Part shown: one piece after another, positions 19,219-27,223 of the stretch | How positions within the stretch are numbered: the first letter of the stretch is position 1 | Layout of the letters: every line of letters begins with the position of its first letter | NCBI RefSeq assembly: GCF_042652785.1 | Contig: NZ_JBHSHD010000010.1 | Span: forward strand, 806,001 to 870,000 | DNA from: Dokdonella_A ginsengisoli | GTDB lineage: Bacteria; Pseudomonadota; Gammaproteobacteria; Xanthomonadales; Rhodanobacteraceae | DNA: 64,000 nucleotides | Direction: 5' to 3' | Notes under the pieces: generated by a model | Database searches by the model: none | What the model was told of the DNA's origin: nothing | The model's input: only the letters and a program-made list of their open reading frames with translations | Made by a program: the position numbers and the translations under genes

Positions 19219-19288
19219 ACCTGCGCGCGGCGCTGTGAGGGGTTCGCCCACAGCAATCCACTCCGGATCGCGGGCGAAGAGAACAGCC

Positions 19289-19525
19289 ATGCACAACACA
19301 CACCGCGCACACAACGCCCCCGACGCACTCGCTCTACAAATCGCCGAACTCAACTACGCCCTCTCCTGCCACATCCCCGCCATGAAGCGCCGCGTGCGCA
19401 TCTACACCGGCTACGGCTCGGTCGAGTTCTACGGCACGCAGGCGCGCAGGATCGCCGCACTGTGCGAAGGCATCCTGCAGCGGCGCTTGCAGCGCCTCGA
19501 ACGCCAGAGCGGCCTGCTGCGCTGA
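19289..19525 (+). CDS. Small basic protein of unknown function
   Basis: A 78-residue protein starting at ATG 19289, eight bases after a GAAGAG ribosome-binding-like motif. It has a His/Asn-rich start, a central helix, a short segment RRVRIYTGYGSVEFYG that looks like a beta hairpin, and a basic C-terminal helix (LQRRLQRLERQ). High-GC codon use resembles the chromosome rather than the island to its left. A convincing terminator follows, so it is a complete transcription unit. I do not recognise the family; the basic helix might contact nucleic acid, but that is a guess. Confidence 0.6.
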   Translation: MHNTHRAHNAPDALALQIAELNYALSCHIPAMKRRVRIYTGYGSVEFYGTQARRIAALCEGILQRRLQRLERQSGLLR

Positions 19526-19532
19526 GGCGTCG

Positions 19533-19559
19533 CGCCGGGCGGCTCCCTGCCGCCCGGCG
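19533..19559 (+). terminator. Intrinsic terminator after the small basic protein
   Basis: Perfect 11-base arms CGCCGGGCGGC / GCCGCCCGGCG with a 5-base loop, followed by TCTTTCTT, seven bases after the stop codon. Confidence 0.8.
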
Positions 19560-19677
19560 TCTTTCTTGAGCCTGCAAAAAAATGGGGATCCCGCTTTCCG
19601 TGCGGACCGAAGCTTCGCCGCCTGCCCGCTTCAACGAGGCCGACCAACGAACGCTTGCGGACAACGATCGACCGGCG

Positions 19678-20226
19678 TCATTCCTCCCCACGCGGCGAAC
19701 CGCGGCGCACGCGCCCGAGCATCGCGTCGAGCACGCCGTCGCGGCGGATCAGGCCGTGGTACAGCGCCGCGCCGAGGTGCGCGAGGATCGTGAGGAACAG
19801 CAGGTAGGCGAATGCGCCGTGCGCGGCGCGCAGCCAGGCGAAGGCGGTCGCGTTCTCCGGCAGGATCGCCGGCAGGCGCAGGTCGCTGGCGAGCATCACC
19901 GGATACCCGCCGGCCGACAGCATCGCCCAGCCGATCAGCGGCATCGCGATCATCAGCGCGTACAGCAGCCAGTGCGACAGCAGCGCGGCGATGCGCTGCA
20001 ACGGCGGCAGGTCCGGCGGCAGCGGCGGCGGCGGATGACGCAGGCGCACCGCCAGGCGCACGATCGCCAGCACGAAGATGGCCAGGCCCAGCGGCTTGTG
20101 GATCGCCAGCAGCCAGGCGTGCCGTTCGGCGACGGTGGCGACCATGCCGACGCCGACGAACAGCATCGCCAGGATCAGCACGGCCATCGTCCAGTGCAGC
20201 ACGCGCGCGGGCAAGGCGAAGATCAT
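19678..20226 (-). CDS. Cytochrome b561 family membrane protein
   Basis: A 182-residue integral membrane protein with four predicted helices and His residues in the places expected for heme b ligands: LHWTMA in helix 1, HKPLGL at helix 2, HWLLYALM in helix 3, and HGAFAYLLF with HLGAALYH in helix 4. Bacterial b561 proteins pass electrons from quinol to periplasmic partners. Start ATG 20226, 11 bases after the stop of the catalase-like gene, so the two are an operon. The context suggests the cytochrome feeds electrons to the peroxidase, whose membrane anchor places it on the periplasmic side. That link is inferred from gene order, not from sequence. Confidence 0.85.
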   Translation of the reverse strand: MIFALPARVLHWTMAVLILAMLFVGVGMVATVAERHAWLLAIHKPLGLAIFVLAIVRLAVRLRHPPPPLPPDLPPLQRIAALLSHWLLYALMIAMPLIGWAMLSAGGYPVMLASDLRLPAILPENATAFAWLRAAHGAFAYLLFLTILAHLGAALYHGLIRRDGVLDAMLGRVRRGSPRGEE

Positions 20227-20237
20227 GGACGTATCTC

Positions 20238-21314
20238 TCACGGACGTTTCTCCTGCTTCGGCGTCGCGTAGCCGGGAATGCCGGCCTCCTCGCTCGTGCG
20301 GCGGCGATACGAATCGGCGTAGGCCGCCGAACGCGCCGCCAGCAGCGGATCGCCGGACGGCGCGATGCCCGCGGGCAGTACGGTCGGGTCGTAGTTGACG
20401 TCGCGGCAGGCGCCGTCGTCCTGCGCCTGCTCGCGCTCGAGCACCAGCGTGCCCGCGTCGATCTCGGTGCGCTCCGGCGGCCACACCTGGGTGGCGTCGT
20501 CGACCGGATCGCCCGGCGCGGCCAGCGTCACCCGCAGATGCCAGCGCTGCGGTGCCGCGGCGAGGCGCTGCTGCAGATCGCGCACGAGGTAGTCGTCGTC
20601 GCCCGCCGGCGCGGCGGACGCATCGGCGGCTTCCGGCACCACCCGCCAGCGCACCGCGTGGCGATCGCCGCGCGCGTCGACGAAATAGAACGCGTTGAGG
20701 CCGTAGTAGCTCTCGCTGACGAAACTCGCCGACGGCCTGGCCGTCTTGACCCAGGCGCGGAACGGGCCGGTTTCCGGATGCGCGTCGAAGAACGCGGCGA
20801 GCTTGGCCGGATCGGGCTTGCCGGTGGCCGGGTCGCGCTCGCCGGCGACGGCCTGGGCGAAGAACGCCTCGGGCGTGGCGACCGGAAACACCGGCATGCT
20901 GTTCATGCCGGTGCGCCACTGCTGGCCGTCGGGCAGGTCGAAGCGCAGCGCCAGGCTGCGGATCGGCACGCTGCTGTCGGGCGCATACGGATTGCCGCCG
21001 GGGATCGCGAAGCGGCCGATCACCGGCGTGCGCCCGGCGGCGAACACCGGCGCCGTCGAATACGCGCTCGCCTTGCCGTTGCCTTCGAAGTAGCCGGCCA
21101 CGCACACGCCCTTGGCGTGGTTGCGGCGGTAGCCCGGATGCAGCCCGCCGTTGCGCTGCAGTTCGTCGACCAGGCGCCCGGCGGTGAGCCGGCCCGGCGT
21201 CAGCCAGCCGCCGACGTAGGCGAATGCCGCGGCGAGGACCACCACGGCGGCGGCGATCGCCGCCCAGCGCCAGCCGACGCCGGCGGGACGAAGCGGATCG
21301 GGAGAATCGTGCAT
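20238..21314 (-). CDS. Catalase-family peroxidase, membrane-anchored
   Basis: A 358-residue protein of the small catalase-like family (SrpA type). An N-terminal helix (about residues 16-36, WAAIAAAVVVLAAAFAYVGG) acts as signal anchor. The catalase core follows: GYRRNHAKGVCVAGYF contains the distal His, and RSAAYADSYRRR near residue 325 supplies the proximal Tyr of the R-x3-Y motif. These proteins use heme to reduce peroxides and are shorter than classical catalases. It is co-directional with the b561 gene and divergent from the ECF sigma gene at 21434; this grouping is seen in many proteobacteria and suggests an oxidative-stress regulon controlled by that sigma factor. Confidence 0.88.
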   Translation of the reverse strand: MHDSPDPLRPAGVGWRWAAIAAAVVVLAAAFAYVGGWLTPGRLTAGRLVDELQRNGGLHPGYRRNHAKGVCVAGYFEGNGKASAYSTAPVFAAGRTPVIGRFAIPGGNPYAPDSSVPIRSLALRFDLPDGQQWRTGMNSMPVFPVATPEAFFAQAVAGERDPATGKPDPAKLAAFFDAHPETGPFRAWVKTARPSASFVSESYYGLNAFYFVDARGDRHAVRWRVVPEAADASAAPAGDDDYLVRDLQQRLAAAPQRWHLRVTLAAPGDPVDDATQVWPPERTEIDAGTLVLEREQAQDDGACRDVNYDPTVLPAGIAPSGDPLLAARSAAYADSYRRRTSEEAGIPGYATPKQEKRP

Positions 21315-21366
21315 GGGCGGCTCCGGTGCGGGGTGGACTTGCTGCCAGACGCCGCCGGGGCGAGTC

Positions 21367-21386
21367 TATTCCCTGGCCGCGGAATA
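21367..21386. promoter_or_regulatory. Inverted repeat in the catalase/sigma divergent promoter
   Basis: TATTCC (21367-21372) and GGAATA (21381-21386), 8 bases apart, lie in the 119-base spacer between the divergent peroxidase and ECF sigma genes. GGAATA resembles the -35 element of ECF promoters and would serve one gene in each direction. Candidate autoregulated promoter pair; not tested. Confidence 0.4.
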
Positions 21387-21433
21387 ATGGCGCGGCAGCG
21401 GCGTCCTGCAGGCATGACCTTCGCGCTTCCTCC

Positions 21434-21949
21434 ATGACCGACCTCGCCTTCGACGACGCGCTCGGCGAACTGCTGCCGCGCCTGCGGCGCTTCGCGCTGT
21501 GGCTGACGCGCGACCTTTCCGCGGCGGACGACCTCGTGCAGTCGGCGCTGGAACGCGCCCTCTCCCGCCGCGCTTCCAAGCGCGACGACGGCGACCTGCG
21601 CACCTGGCTGTTCCGCATCGTCTACCGGCAGTTCCTCGACGGCCGGCGCCGCTCGCAGCGCTACGCGCGCTTCCTCGAACGCTTCCGCAGCGTCGACGAG
21701 CCGGAGAGCCCGTCGGCCGAGCGCGATGCGCTGGCGCGGTCGGCGCTGGCCGCGTTCGAGCGCCTGCCGGCCGAGCAGCGCTCGCTGCTGCTGTGGATCA
21801 CCGTCGAGGGCTTGAGCTACCAGCAGGTGGCCGACATCCTCGAGGTGCCGATCGGCACCGTCATGTCGCGGCTGTCACGCGCGCGGCAGTCGCTGCGCCG
21901 CTTCGGCGACGGCGAAATCCGCACGCCCGCGCTGCGGCTCCTGAAGTGA
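21434..21949 (+). CDS. ECF RNA polymerase sigma factor (peroxide-linked)
   Basis: A 171-residue group-4 sigma factor with only regions 2 and 4. Region 2 is at about residues 8-75 (LTRDLSAADDLVQSALERAL, then RTWLFRIVYRQFLD). Region 4 is at about 105-155 (LSYQQVADILEVPIGTVMSRLSRARQ) with its helix-turn-helix. I chose ATG 21434; earlier in-frame starts would read into the divergent promoter. It is followed after 13 bases by a membrane anti-sigma factor and is divergent from a catalase-like peroxidase and cytochrome b561. This is the arrangement described for the ECF26-type group, in which the sigma controls the peroxidase genes. Confidence 0.9.
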   Translation: MTDLAFDDALGELLPRLRRFALWLTRDLSAADDLVQSALERALSRRASKRDDGDLRTWLFRIVYRQFLDGRRRSQRYARFLERFRSVDEPESPSAERDALARSALAAFERLPAEQRSLLLWITVEGLSYQQVADILEVPIGTVMSRLSRARQSLRRFGDGEIRTPALRLLK

Positions 21950-21962
21950 ATCGAAAGAACCG

Positions 21963-22727
21963 ATGCCTCCGTCCATGAGCCCGCCCAGCGAACACGATCT
22001 GCACGCCTACGTCGACGGCCGCCTCGACGGCGAACGCCGCGAAGCGGTGGAGCGCTTCCTCGCCCGCCATCCCGAGCGCGCCGCCGAAGTGGCCGCCTGG
22101 CAGCGCGACGCGCAGGCGCTGCGCGCGCAACTGGGCGCGGCGAATGCGCTGCCGGACAATCCCGCGCTGCATCCGGCGGCGCTGCGCGCGCGCGCGCATC
22201 GCCGCCGTCGCGCGCGCCTGTCGCTCGCCGCGGCCGCGCTGGCCTGCCTGTTCGTCGGCGCGCTCGGCGGCTGGCACGCACGCGGGATGCGCGCCGAGAC
22301 GGCCGCCGCGCCGATGAGCGACGCGCTCGAGGCCTACCGGCTGGTGGTCACCGACGGCAGCGCCGCCCCGGATCTCGTCTCGCGCAGCGAGGGCGACCTG
22401 CAGTCCTGGCTGGACCGGCACTTCGCACAGGCGACGCGCCTGCCGGACCTCAGTGCCGCAGGCTTCCATCCGACCGGCGGGCGCCTGTTCGCCACCGACC
22501 AGGGCGCCGCCGCGATGGTGCTCTACCGCGATGCGGACGGCCACGCGATCAGTTTCTACGTGCGCCCGCCCGGCCCGCGCCATCGCCTGCTGCCGGAAGG
22601 ACAGCGCAGCGACCGCGGCCTGCTCGCGCAGTACTGGTCCGGCCAGGGCTACAACTACGCGATGGTCAGCCGCGACGAGGGCGCCGACGCGCAGGTGGCC
22701 GCACGGGCGCGCCGGCGCGCCATCTAG
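21963..22727 (+). CDS. Membrane anti-sigma factor
   Basis: A 254-residue anti-sigma factor. The cytoplasmic N-terminus (residues 8-60) has the DLHAYVDGRLDGERR motif typical of anti-sigma domains that lack zinc ligands. One transmembrane helix lies at about 82-100 (LSLAAAALACLFVGALGG). The periplasmic remainder (about 105-245) is folded and contains ATDQGAAAMVLYRDADGH. ATG 21963 is used; ATG 21975 is the alternative. It should hold the preceding ECF sigma factor inactive until an envelope or oxidant signal arrives. The signal is not evident from sequence. Confidence 0.85.
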   Translation: MPPSMSPPSEHDLHAYVDGRLDGERREAVERFLARHPERAAEVAAWQRDAQALRAQLGAANALPDNPALHPAALRARAHRRRRARLSLAAAALACLFVGALGGWHARGMRAETAAAPMSDALEAYRLVVTDGSAAPDLVSRSEGDLQSWLDRHFAQATRLPDLSAAGFHPTGGRLFATDQGAAAMVLYRDADGHAISFYVRPPGPRHRLLPEGQRSDRGLLAQYWSGQGYNYAMVSRDEGADAQVAARARRRAI

Positions 22728-22737
22728 GCCGGGCCGG

Positions 22738-23433
22738 TCATGCGGCGATCCGCCGGGCGTGGACGTGCAGCTCGTCGATCAGCGCGGTGAAGTGATCGAA
22801 CACCTCGCTCACGAGCGCGAGATGCCGTGCGCGCAGCGCCGGATCGACTTCCAGCGTCACGTCGTTGCCGCCGTGCAGCGCTTCTTCGTGGCTGCCGTCG
22901 GCGTCGTGCTCCACCGCGAAGTGACGGGTTTCGGCGACGTAGTGCAGCTTCTGCCCGAGCGGAACCGGCGGGATCCGGTCGGCGATCCCGGCCATCGCCC
23001 TGCAGAAGACTTCCCCGGCCGCTTCGATGGCCTCGATGATGACCACGCGCTCCAGGGGATCGGCCCGCTCCGCCATCGACCAGAGCCGATAAGGCAGCAG
23101 GCGCGCGGCGCGGTTGTCTTCGCTCCAGAGGAAGCGCAGCGTCTCGGAGAACGGCTGGATGTCGTCCAGCCCGAGAGCGGCGAGATCGTCCAGGAACCAC
23201 GGCCAGTGGTGGGTGTCCTCCACGGCCTGCCTCGCCTGCCAGCGGTCGTTCGGGCCGAGCGAGCGCAGCGCGTAGTGGTTCAAATCGGCGAAGGCCATGA
23301 TGAAGTAGGCCGCGTGCTTGACGAATCCCAGGGTGCGCACGGGATCGTCTTGAGGGCTGTGCAGGAACTGGAAGAATGGTGCCTGCCGGAAGGTCTCGCG
23401 TCGCTCCTCGATGTGGTCGAGTACGGTTTGCAT
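22738..23433 (-). CDS. Heme-oxygenase-fold (possible diiron) protein
   Basis: An all-helical 231-residue protein with the look of the TENA/heme-oxygenase-like superfamily. Acidic and His residues sit where diiron enzymes of this fold (HDO group) bind metal: EDTHHWPWFLDDL, EAIEAAGEVF and AETRHFAVEHD. No signal peptide, so cytoplasmic. Start ATG 23433; a longer start would run into the promoter shared with nadV. It is convergent with the anti-sigma gene (10-base gap) and divergent from the nicotinamide phosphoribosyltransferase. The fold assignment is from helical pattern and metal-like motifs only; substrate and metal content are unknown. Confidence 0.6.
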   Translation of the reverse strand: MQTVLDHIEERRETFRQAPFFQFLHSPQDDPVRTLGFVKHAAYFIMAFADLNHYALRSLGPNDRWQARQAVEDTHHWPWFLDDLAALGLDDIQPFSETLRFLWSEDNRAARLLPYRLWSMAERADPLERVVIIEAIEAAGEVFCRAMAGIADRIPPVPLGQKLHYVAETRHFAVEHDADGSHEEALHGGNDVTLEVDPALRARHLALVSEVFDHFTALIDELHVHARRIAA

Positions 23434-23608
23434 GATCGGCCTCCTGCCGCTGGTGGTGTCGATGGCTGCACAGGGCAGCGGCGACAGGATTGTTGCAATT
23501 CCGCCTCGGTACAAGTGCCGGGCCGTTCAGCCGCCCCGCACGTGCGGTGCAAAGATCGCCACCGGCGGACAGACCGCCGGTTCCCTGCGACGCGAAGGAG
23601 CTTCCGTC

Positions 23609-25033
23609 ATGCAATGCCTGGACAACCTGCTGCTCAACACCGACAGCTACAAGGCCAGCCACTGGCTGCAGTACCCGCCCGGCACCGACGCCACGTTCTT
23701 CTACGTCGAGTCGCGCGGCGGCACCTACGACCGCACCGTGTTCTTCGGACTGCAGGCGATCCTGAAGGAATACCTGGCCAGGCCGATCACCCATGCCGAC
23801 GTCGACGAGGCGCGCGACCTGTTCGCCGCGCACGGCGAGCCGTTCAACGAAGAAGGCTGGCGCTACGTCGTCGAGCGCCACGGCGGCCTGCTGCCGATCC
23901 GCATCCGCGCCGTGCCCGAAGGCTCGGTGGTGCCCACGCACAACGCGCTGATGACGATCGAGTCGACCGATGCGAAGGCGTACTGGGTGCCCTCGTACCT
24001 GGAAACGATGCTGCTGCGCATCTGGTATCCGGTCACCGTCGCCACGATCAGCTGGCACGCCAAGCAGACGATCCGCCAGTTCCTCGAACGCACCAGCGAC
24101 GATGCGGAAGGGCAACTGCCGTTCAAGCTGCACGACTTCGGCTCGCGCGGCGTGTCCAGCGTGGAATCGGCCGCGATCGGCGGCGCCGCGCATCTGGTCA
24201 ACTTCCGCGGCACCGACACCGTCTCCGCGCTGCAGCTGGCCAGGGCCTACTACCACGAGCCGATGGCGGCGTTCTCGATTCCCGCCGCCGAGCACAGCAC
24301 GATCACCAGCTGGGGCCGCGAGAACGAAGTGGCGGCCTATCGCAACATGCTGACGCAGTTCGCCAGGCCCGGCGCGATCGTCGCGGTGGTGTCCGACAGC
24401 TACGACATCTTCCACGCGATCCGCGAGCACTGGGGCAGGACGCTCAGGCAGGAAGTGATCGACTCCGGCGCCACCGTGGTGATCCGCCCGGACTCGGGCG
24501 ATCCGGTCGCCGTCGTGCACCAGTGCCTAGAGCTGCTCGACGAGGCCTTCGGCCACACCGTCAACGCCAAGGGCTACAAGGTGCTCCGGCACGTGCGCGT
24601 GATCCAGGGCGACGGCATCAACCCGACCAGCATCCGCGCCATCCTCGAACGCATCACCAGCGCCGGCTACGCCACCGACAACGTCGCCTTCGGCATGGGC
24701 GGCGCGCTGCTGCAGCGCCTGGACCGCGACACGCAGAAGTTCGCGCTGAAGTGTTCGGCCGCGCGCGTCGGCGGCCGCTGGATCGACGTCTACAAGGACC
24801 CGGTCACCGACAAGGGCAAGCAGAGCAAGCGCGGCCGCATGACCCTGCTGCGCCATCGCGAATACGGCGGCTACCGCACCGAGACGGTACCGCCGGAGGC
24901 CGCTTCGCTCGACGAGGTACGCAAGCCGATGGGCTACGACGACGCGATGGTGACGGTCTGGGAAGACGGCCGCCTCGTGCACGACTGGACCTTCGGCCAG
25001 GTGCGCGAACGCGCCGACGCCAGCCGGCTCTGA
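23609..25033 (+). CDS. nadV: Nicotinamide phosphoribosyltransferase
   Basis: A full-length (474 residues) enzyme of the NAMPT/NadV family, which joins nicotinamide to phosphoribosyl pyrophosphate to give nicotinamide mononucleotide and so bypasses the deamidation route to NAD. Family marks include the N-terminal LNTDSYKASHW, LHDFGSRG, the phosphorylated-His motif IPAAEHSTITSWG (His229), SDSYDIF and RPDSGDP. Start ATG 23609 follows AAGGAG at 23596. It is the first of three co-directional genes with an SPFH protein and an NAD-kinase-like protein. Divergent from the heme-oxygenase-fold gene, with a shared promoter region of 175 bases. Confidence 0.93.
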   Translation: MQCLDNLLLNTDSYKASHWLQYPPGTDATFFYVESRGGTYDRTVFFGLQAILKEYLARPITHADVDEARDLFAAHGEPFNEEGWRYVVERHGGLLPIRIRAVPEGSVVPTHNALMTIESTDAKAYWVPSYLETMLLRIWYPVTVATISWHAKQTIRQFLERTSDDAEGQLPFKLHDFGSRGVSSVESAAIGGAAHLVNFRGTDTVSALQLARAYYHEPMAAFSIPAAEHSTITSWGRENEVAAYRNMLTQFARPGAIVAVVSDSYDIFHAIREHWGRTLRQEVIDSGATVVIRPDSGDPVAVVHQCLELLDEAFGHTVNAKGYKVLRHVRVIQGDGINPTSIRAILERITSAGYATDNVAFGMGGALLQRLDRDTQKFALKCSAARVGGRWIDVYKDPVTDKGKQSKRGRMTLLRHREYGGYRTETVPPEAASLDEVRKPMGYDDAMVTVWEDGRLVHDWTFGQVRERADASRL

Positions 25034-25065
25034 TCCGCGCTTCGCGACGTTCCGTACTCAATCCT

Positions 25066-25088
25066 GCGACCCGGCCTGCCCGGGTCGC
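25066..25088 (+). terminator. Hairpin between nadV and the SPFH gene
   Basis: GCGACCCGG / CCGGGTCGC with a short loop, followed by a second possible hairpin (GGGCGCC...GGCGCCC). No T run follows, so it may be an attenuator or mRNA-stability element rather than a full terminator. Confidence 0.4.
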
Positions 25089-25138
25089 ACGGGCGCCTGT
25101 CTCTTGCGCGGGCGCCCGACCTCCACGGGAGTCCACTC

Positions 25139-26152
25139 ATGTTCGGTTTCCGCTACGTCAAATCCTCTCCGAGCCAGTACCTCATCCAGTACCGCAACGG
25201 CCGCATCCTGCGCGAGGGCACGGGACTGGCCTTCTGGCACTTCGCGCCGCAGTCGATCCTCGTCGGCGTGCCGGTAACGGCGATCGAGGCGCCCTTCATG
25301 TTCGAGGAGGTCACGCGCGACTTCCAGCAGGTCACGCTGCAGGGCCAGGTCAGCTACCGCATCGCCGATCCGAAGCGCCTGTCCGAACAGCTCGACTACA
25401 GCCTGGCGGCCGGCGGCCGTTACGCCTCGGAAGACCCCGAGCGCCTGCCGCTGCGCGTGCTCAACGCGGTCAGGGCCACCTTCCGCAACCTGCTGCAGGC
25501 GCTGGATCTGCGCGAAGTCCTGCAGGGCACCGAGCGGCTCTCGGCCGCGGCCCACCATGCCGCGGCTGCGGCGACCGGCCTGAGCGGCCTGGGCATCGAG
25601 ATCTCGGCGCTGAACCTGCTCGCGGTGAAACCCAATCCGGAAACCGCGCGCGCGCTGGAAGCGCCGATCCGCGAGGAAATCCTCAAGCAGGCCGACGACG
25701 CCACCTATGCGCGCCGCAACGCGGCGATCGAGCAGGAACGCCAGGTCAGGGAAAACGAGCTGCGCAGCGAGCTGTCGATCGAGCAGAAGAAACGGCAGGT
25801 GCGCGAAACCCAGGCCGAATCCGAACGCGCGCTGCTGGAGAAACAGCAGCAGACGCAGGCGCAGGAACTGGCCGGCAAGGTCGAGCTGGAACGCCACAAC
25901 GCAGACCTGGTCCGGCTGCAATCGGAGAACCGCAAGCAGGAAGCCGACGCGCGTGCGCACGGCCTGCAGGCCATGGTCAACGCGATGAAGGGACTGGACG
26001 CCCGCTCGCTGCAGGCGCTGCTGCTCGGACAGGCCAGCCCGGAGACATTGATGGCGCTGGGCTTCCAGAACATCGCCGACAACGCCGCGCGCATCGGGGA
26101 GTTCAACCTCTCTCCCGACCTGCTGCGCGAACTGGCCGGGCGCAAGGCGTGA
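25139..26152 (+). CDS. SPFH/Band 7 domain protein
   Basis: A 337-residue SPFH (stomatin/prohibitin) protein. The SPFH core covers about residues 5-190. From about 190 to 285 there is a long charged helix rich in Gln, Glu and Arg (for example EQKKRQVRETQAESER), predicted coiled coil, with a C-terminal domain after it. There is no clear transmembrane helix at the N-terminus, unlike classical flotillins. It sits between nadV and the NAD-kinase-like gene, the latter starting four bases after its stop, so those two are surely co-transcribed. SPFH proteins form membrane-associated scaffolds or rings; a role in organising the NAD enzymes is conjecture. Confidence 0.85.
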   Translation: MFGFRYVKSSPSQYLIQYRNGRILREGTGLAFWHFAPQSILVGVPVTAIEAPFMFEEVTRDFQQVTLQGQVSYRIADPKRLSEQLDYSLAAGGRYASEDPERLPLRVLNAVRATFRNLLQALDLREVLQGTERLSAAAHHAAAAATGLSGLGIEISALNLLAVKPNPETARALEAPIREEILKQADDATYARRNAAIEQERQVRENELRSELSIEQKKRQVRETQAESERALLEKQQQTQAQELAGKVELERHNADLVRLQSENRKQEADARAHGLQAMVNAMKGLDARSLQALLLGQASPETLMALGFQNIADNAARIGEFNLSPDLLRELAGRKA

Positions 26153-26155
26153 CGC

Positions 26156-27091
26156 ATGGATCGCACCGACCGCAAGATCGTGCTGGTGACGCGCCGCACG
26201 CGCCTGGAAGAACTCGTGGCGCGCCACAACACGGTCGAGCAGGCACGCTTCCAGACCGAACGGCTGGGCATGGATTTCGGCGACTTCCTCGAAGAGGATC
26301 GCCTGCACCGTGCCGCGCTCGACGCGCTGACGCCGGCGCTGCAGGTCCACGGACGGCTGCAGCGGCTGGATCGCCGATTCCTGCCGAACTTCCTGTTTCC
26401 GCCGGACTGCCTGGTCGTCGTGCTCGGGCGCGACGGCCTCGTCGCCAACACGCTGAAGTATCTCGACGGCCAGCCGGTCCTCGCGGTGAATCCGGACCCG
26501 GCCCGATGGGACGGCGTGCTGCTGCCGTTCGCGGTGGACGACGTTTCCGCCGTACTGCCCGAGGTGATGCGCGGCCGCCGGCCCGTGCGCGAGATCACCA
26601 TGGCCTGCGCGCGCCTCGACGACGGCCAGAGCCTGCTCGCCGTCAACGACCTGTTCATCGGCATGCGCGGCCACGCTTCGGCGCGCTACGAGATCGCCTT
26701 GGACGGACAGCGCGAACGGCAGTCCTCCAGCGGCATCATCGTCTCGACCGGCCTGGGCTCGACCGGCTGGCTGCGCAGCATCCTGACCGGCGCCTGCGCC
26801 GTGGCCGGGCGCGACGCGGACGAGGGCATGCTCGGCATCCGCCAGCACGGCTTCGCCTGGAACAGCCGCACCCTGGTCTACAACGTGCGCGAGCCCTACC
26901 CCAGCCGCACGACGGAAGCCGGCCTGGTGTTCGGACAGATTCCCGAAGGCGGAAGCCTGCGCATCCGCTCGCTGATGCCCGAGCACGGCCTGATCTTCAG
27001 CGACGGCATGGAATCGGACGGGCTCGAGTTCCGCTCGGGACTGGAAGCTACGATCGGTGTCGCGCCGCGCCCGGGTCTGCTGCTCGGCTGA
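26156..27091 (+). CDS. NAD-kinase-like protein
   Basis: A 311-residue protein with the NAD-kinase fold. The usual GGDG diacylglycerol-kinase-type motif is GRDG (VVVLGRDGLVAN), the NE motif is ND (LAVNDLFIG), and the ribose-binding loop reads VSTGLGSTGW in place of STPTGSTAY. The catalytic Asp of GRDG is kept. An N-terminal segment of about 95 residues precedes the kinase core. ATG 26156 lies directly after the SPFH stop. In this context (nicotinamide salvage upstream) an NAD or NMN substrate is plausible, but altered motifs leave room for another nucleoside or sugar substrate. Confidence 0.75.
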   Translation: MDRTDRKIVLVTRRTRLEELVARHNTVEQARFQTERLGMDFGDFLEEDRLHRAALDALTPALQVHGRLQRLDRRFLPNFLFPPDCLVVVLGRDGLVANTLKYLDGQPVLAVNPDPARWDGVLLPFAVDDVSAVLPEVMRGRRPVREITMACARLDDGQSLLAVNDLFIGMRGHASARYEIALDGQRERQSSSGIIVSTGLGSTGWLRSILTGACAVAGRDADEGMLGIRQHGFAWNSRTLVYNVREPYPSRTTEAGLVFGQIPEGGSLRIRSLMPEHGLIFSDGMESDGLEFRSGLEATIGVAPRPGLLLG

Positions 27092-27148
27092 GGTCCGCCC
27101 GGCCCTGCCGGACCTGCCGGGCAGCGCCCCGGACTTCTCGCCACGGAC

Positions 27149-27207
27149 GGGCGCGCCGGAAGCGAAGCGCCGATCCCCCGGCTGCTTCGTCTTCCGTCGG
27201 CGCGCCC
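27149..27207. terminator. Bidirectional terminator between convergent genes
   Basis: Perfect arms GGGCGCGCCG (27149-27158) and CGGCGCGCCC (27198-27207), with further pairing of GAAGCGAAGC against GCTTCGTCTTC inside. It serves both the NAD-kinase-like gene (plus) and the TonB receptor gene (minus). Confidence 0.6.
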
Positions 27208-27223
27208 GCCGCTCGCGGCGGCG

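Noticed and set aside
22738..27091. Phage-defence interpretation of the NAD salvage cluster
   Set aside because: No NADase, sensor or other defence gene lies nearby; ordinary NAD metabolism explains the cluster.
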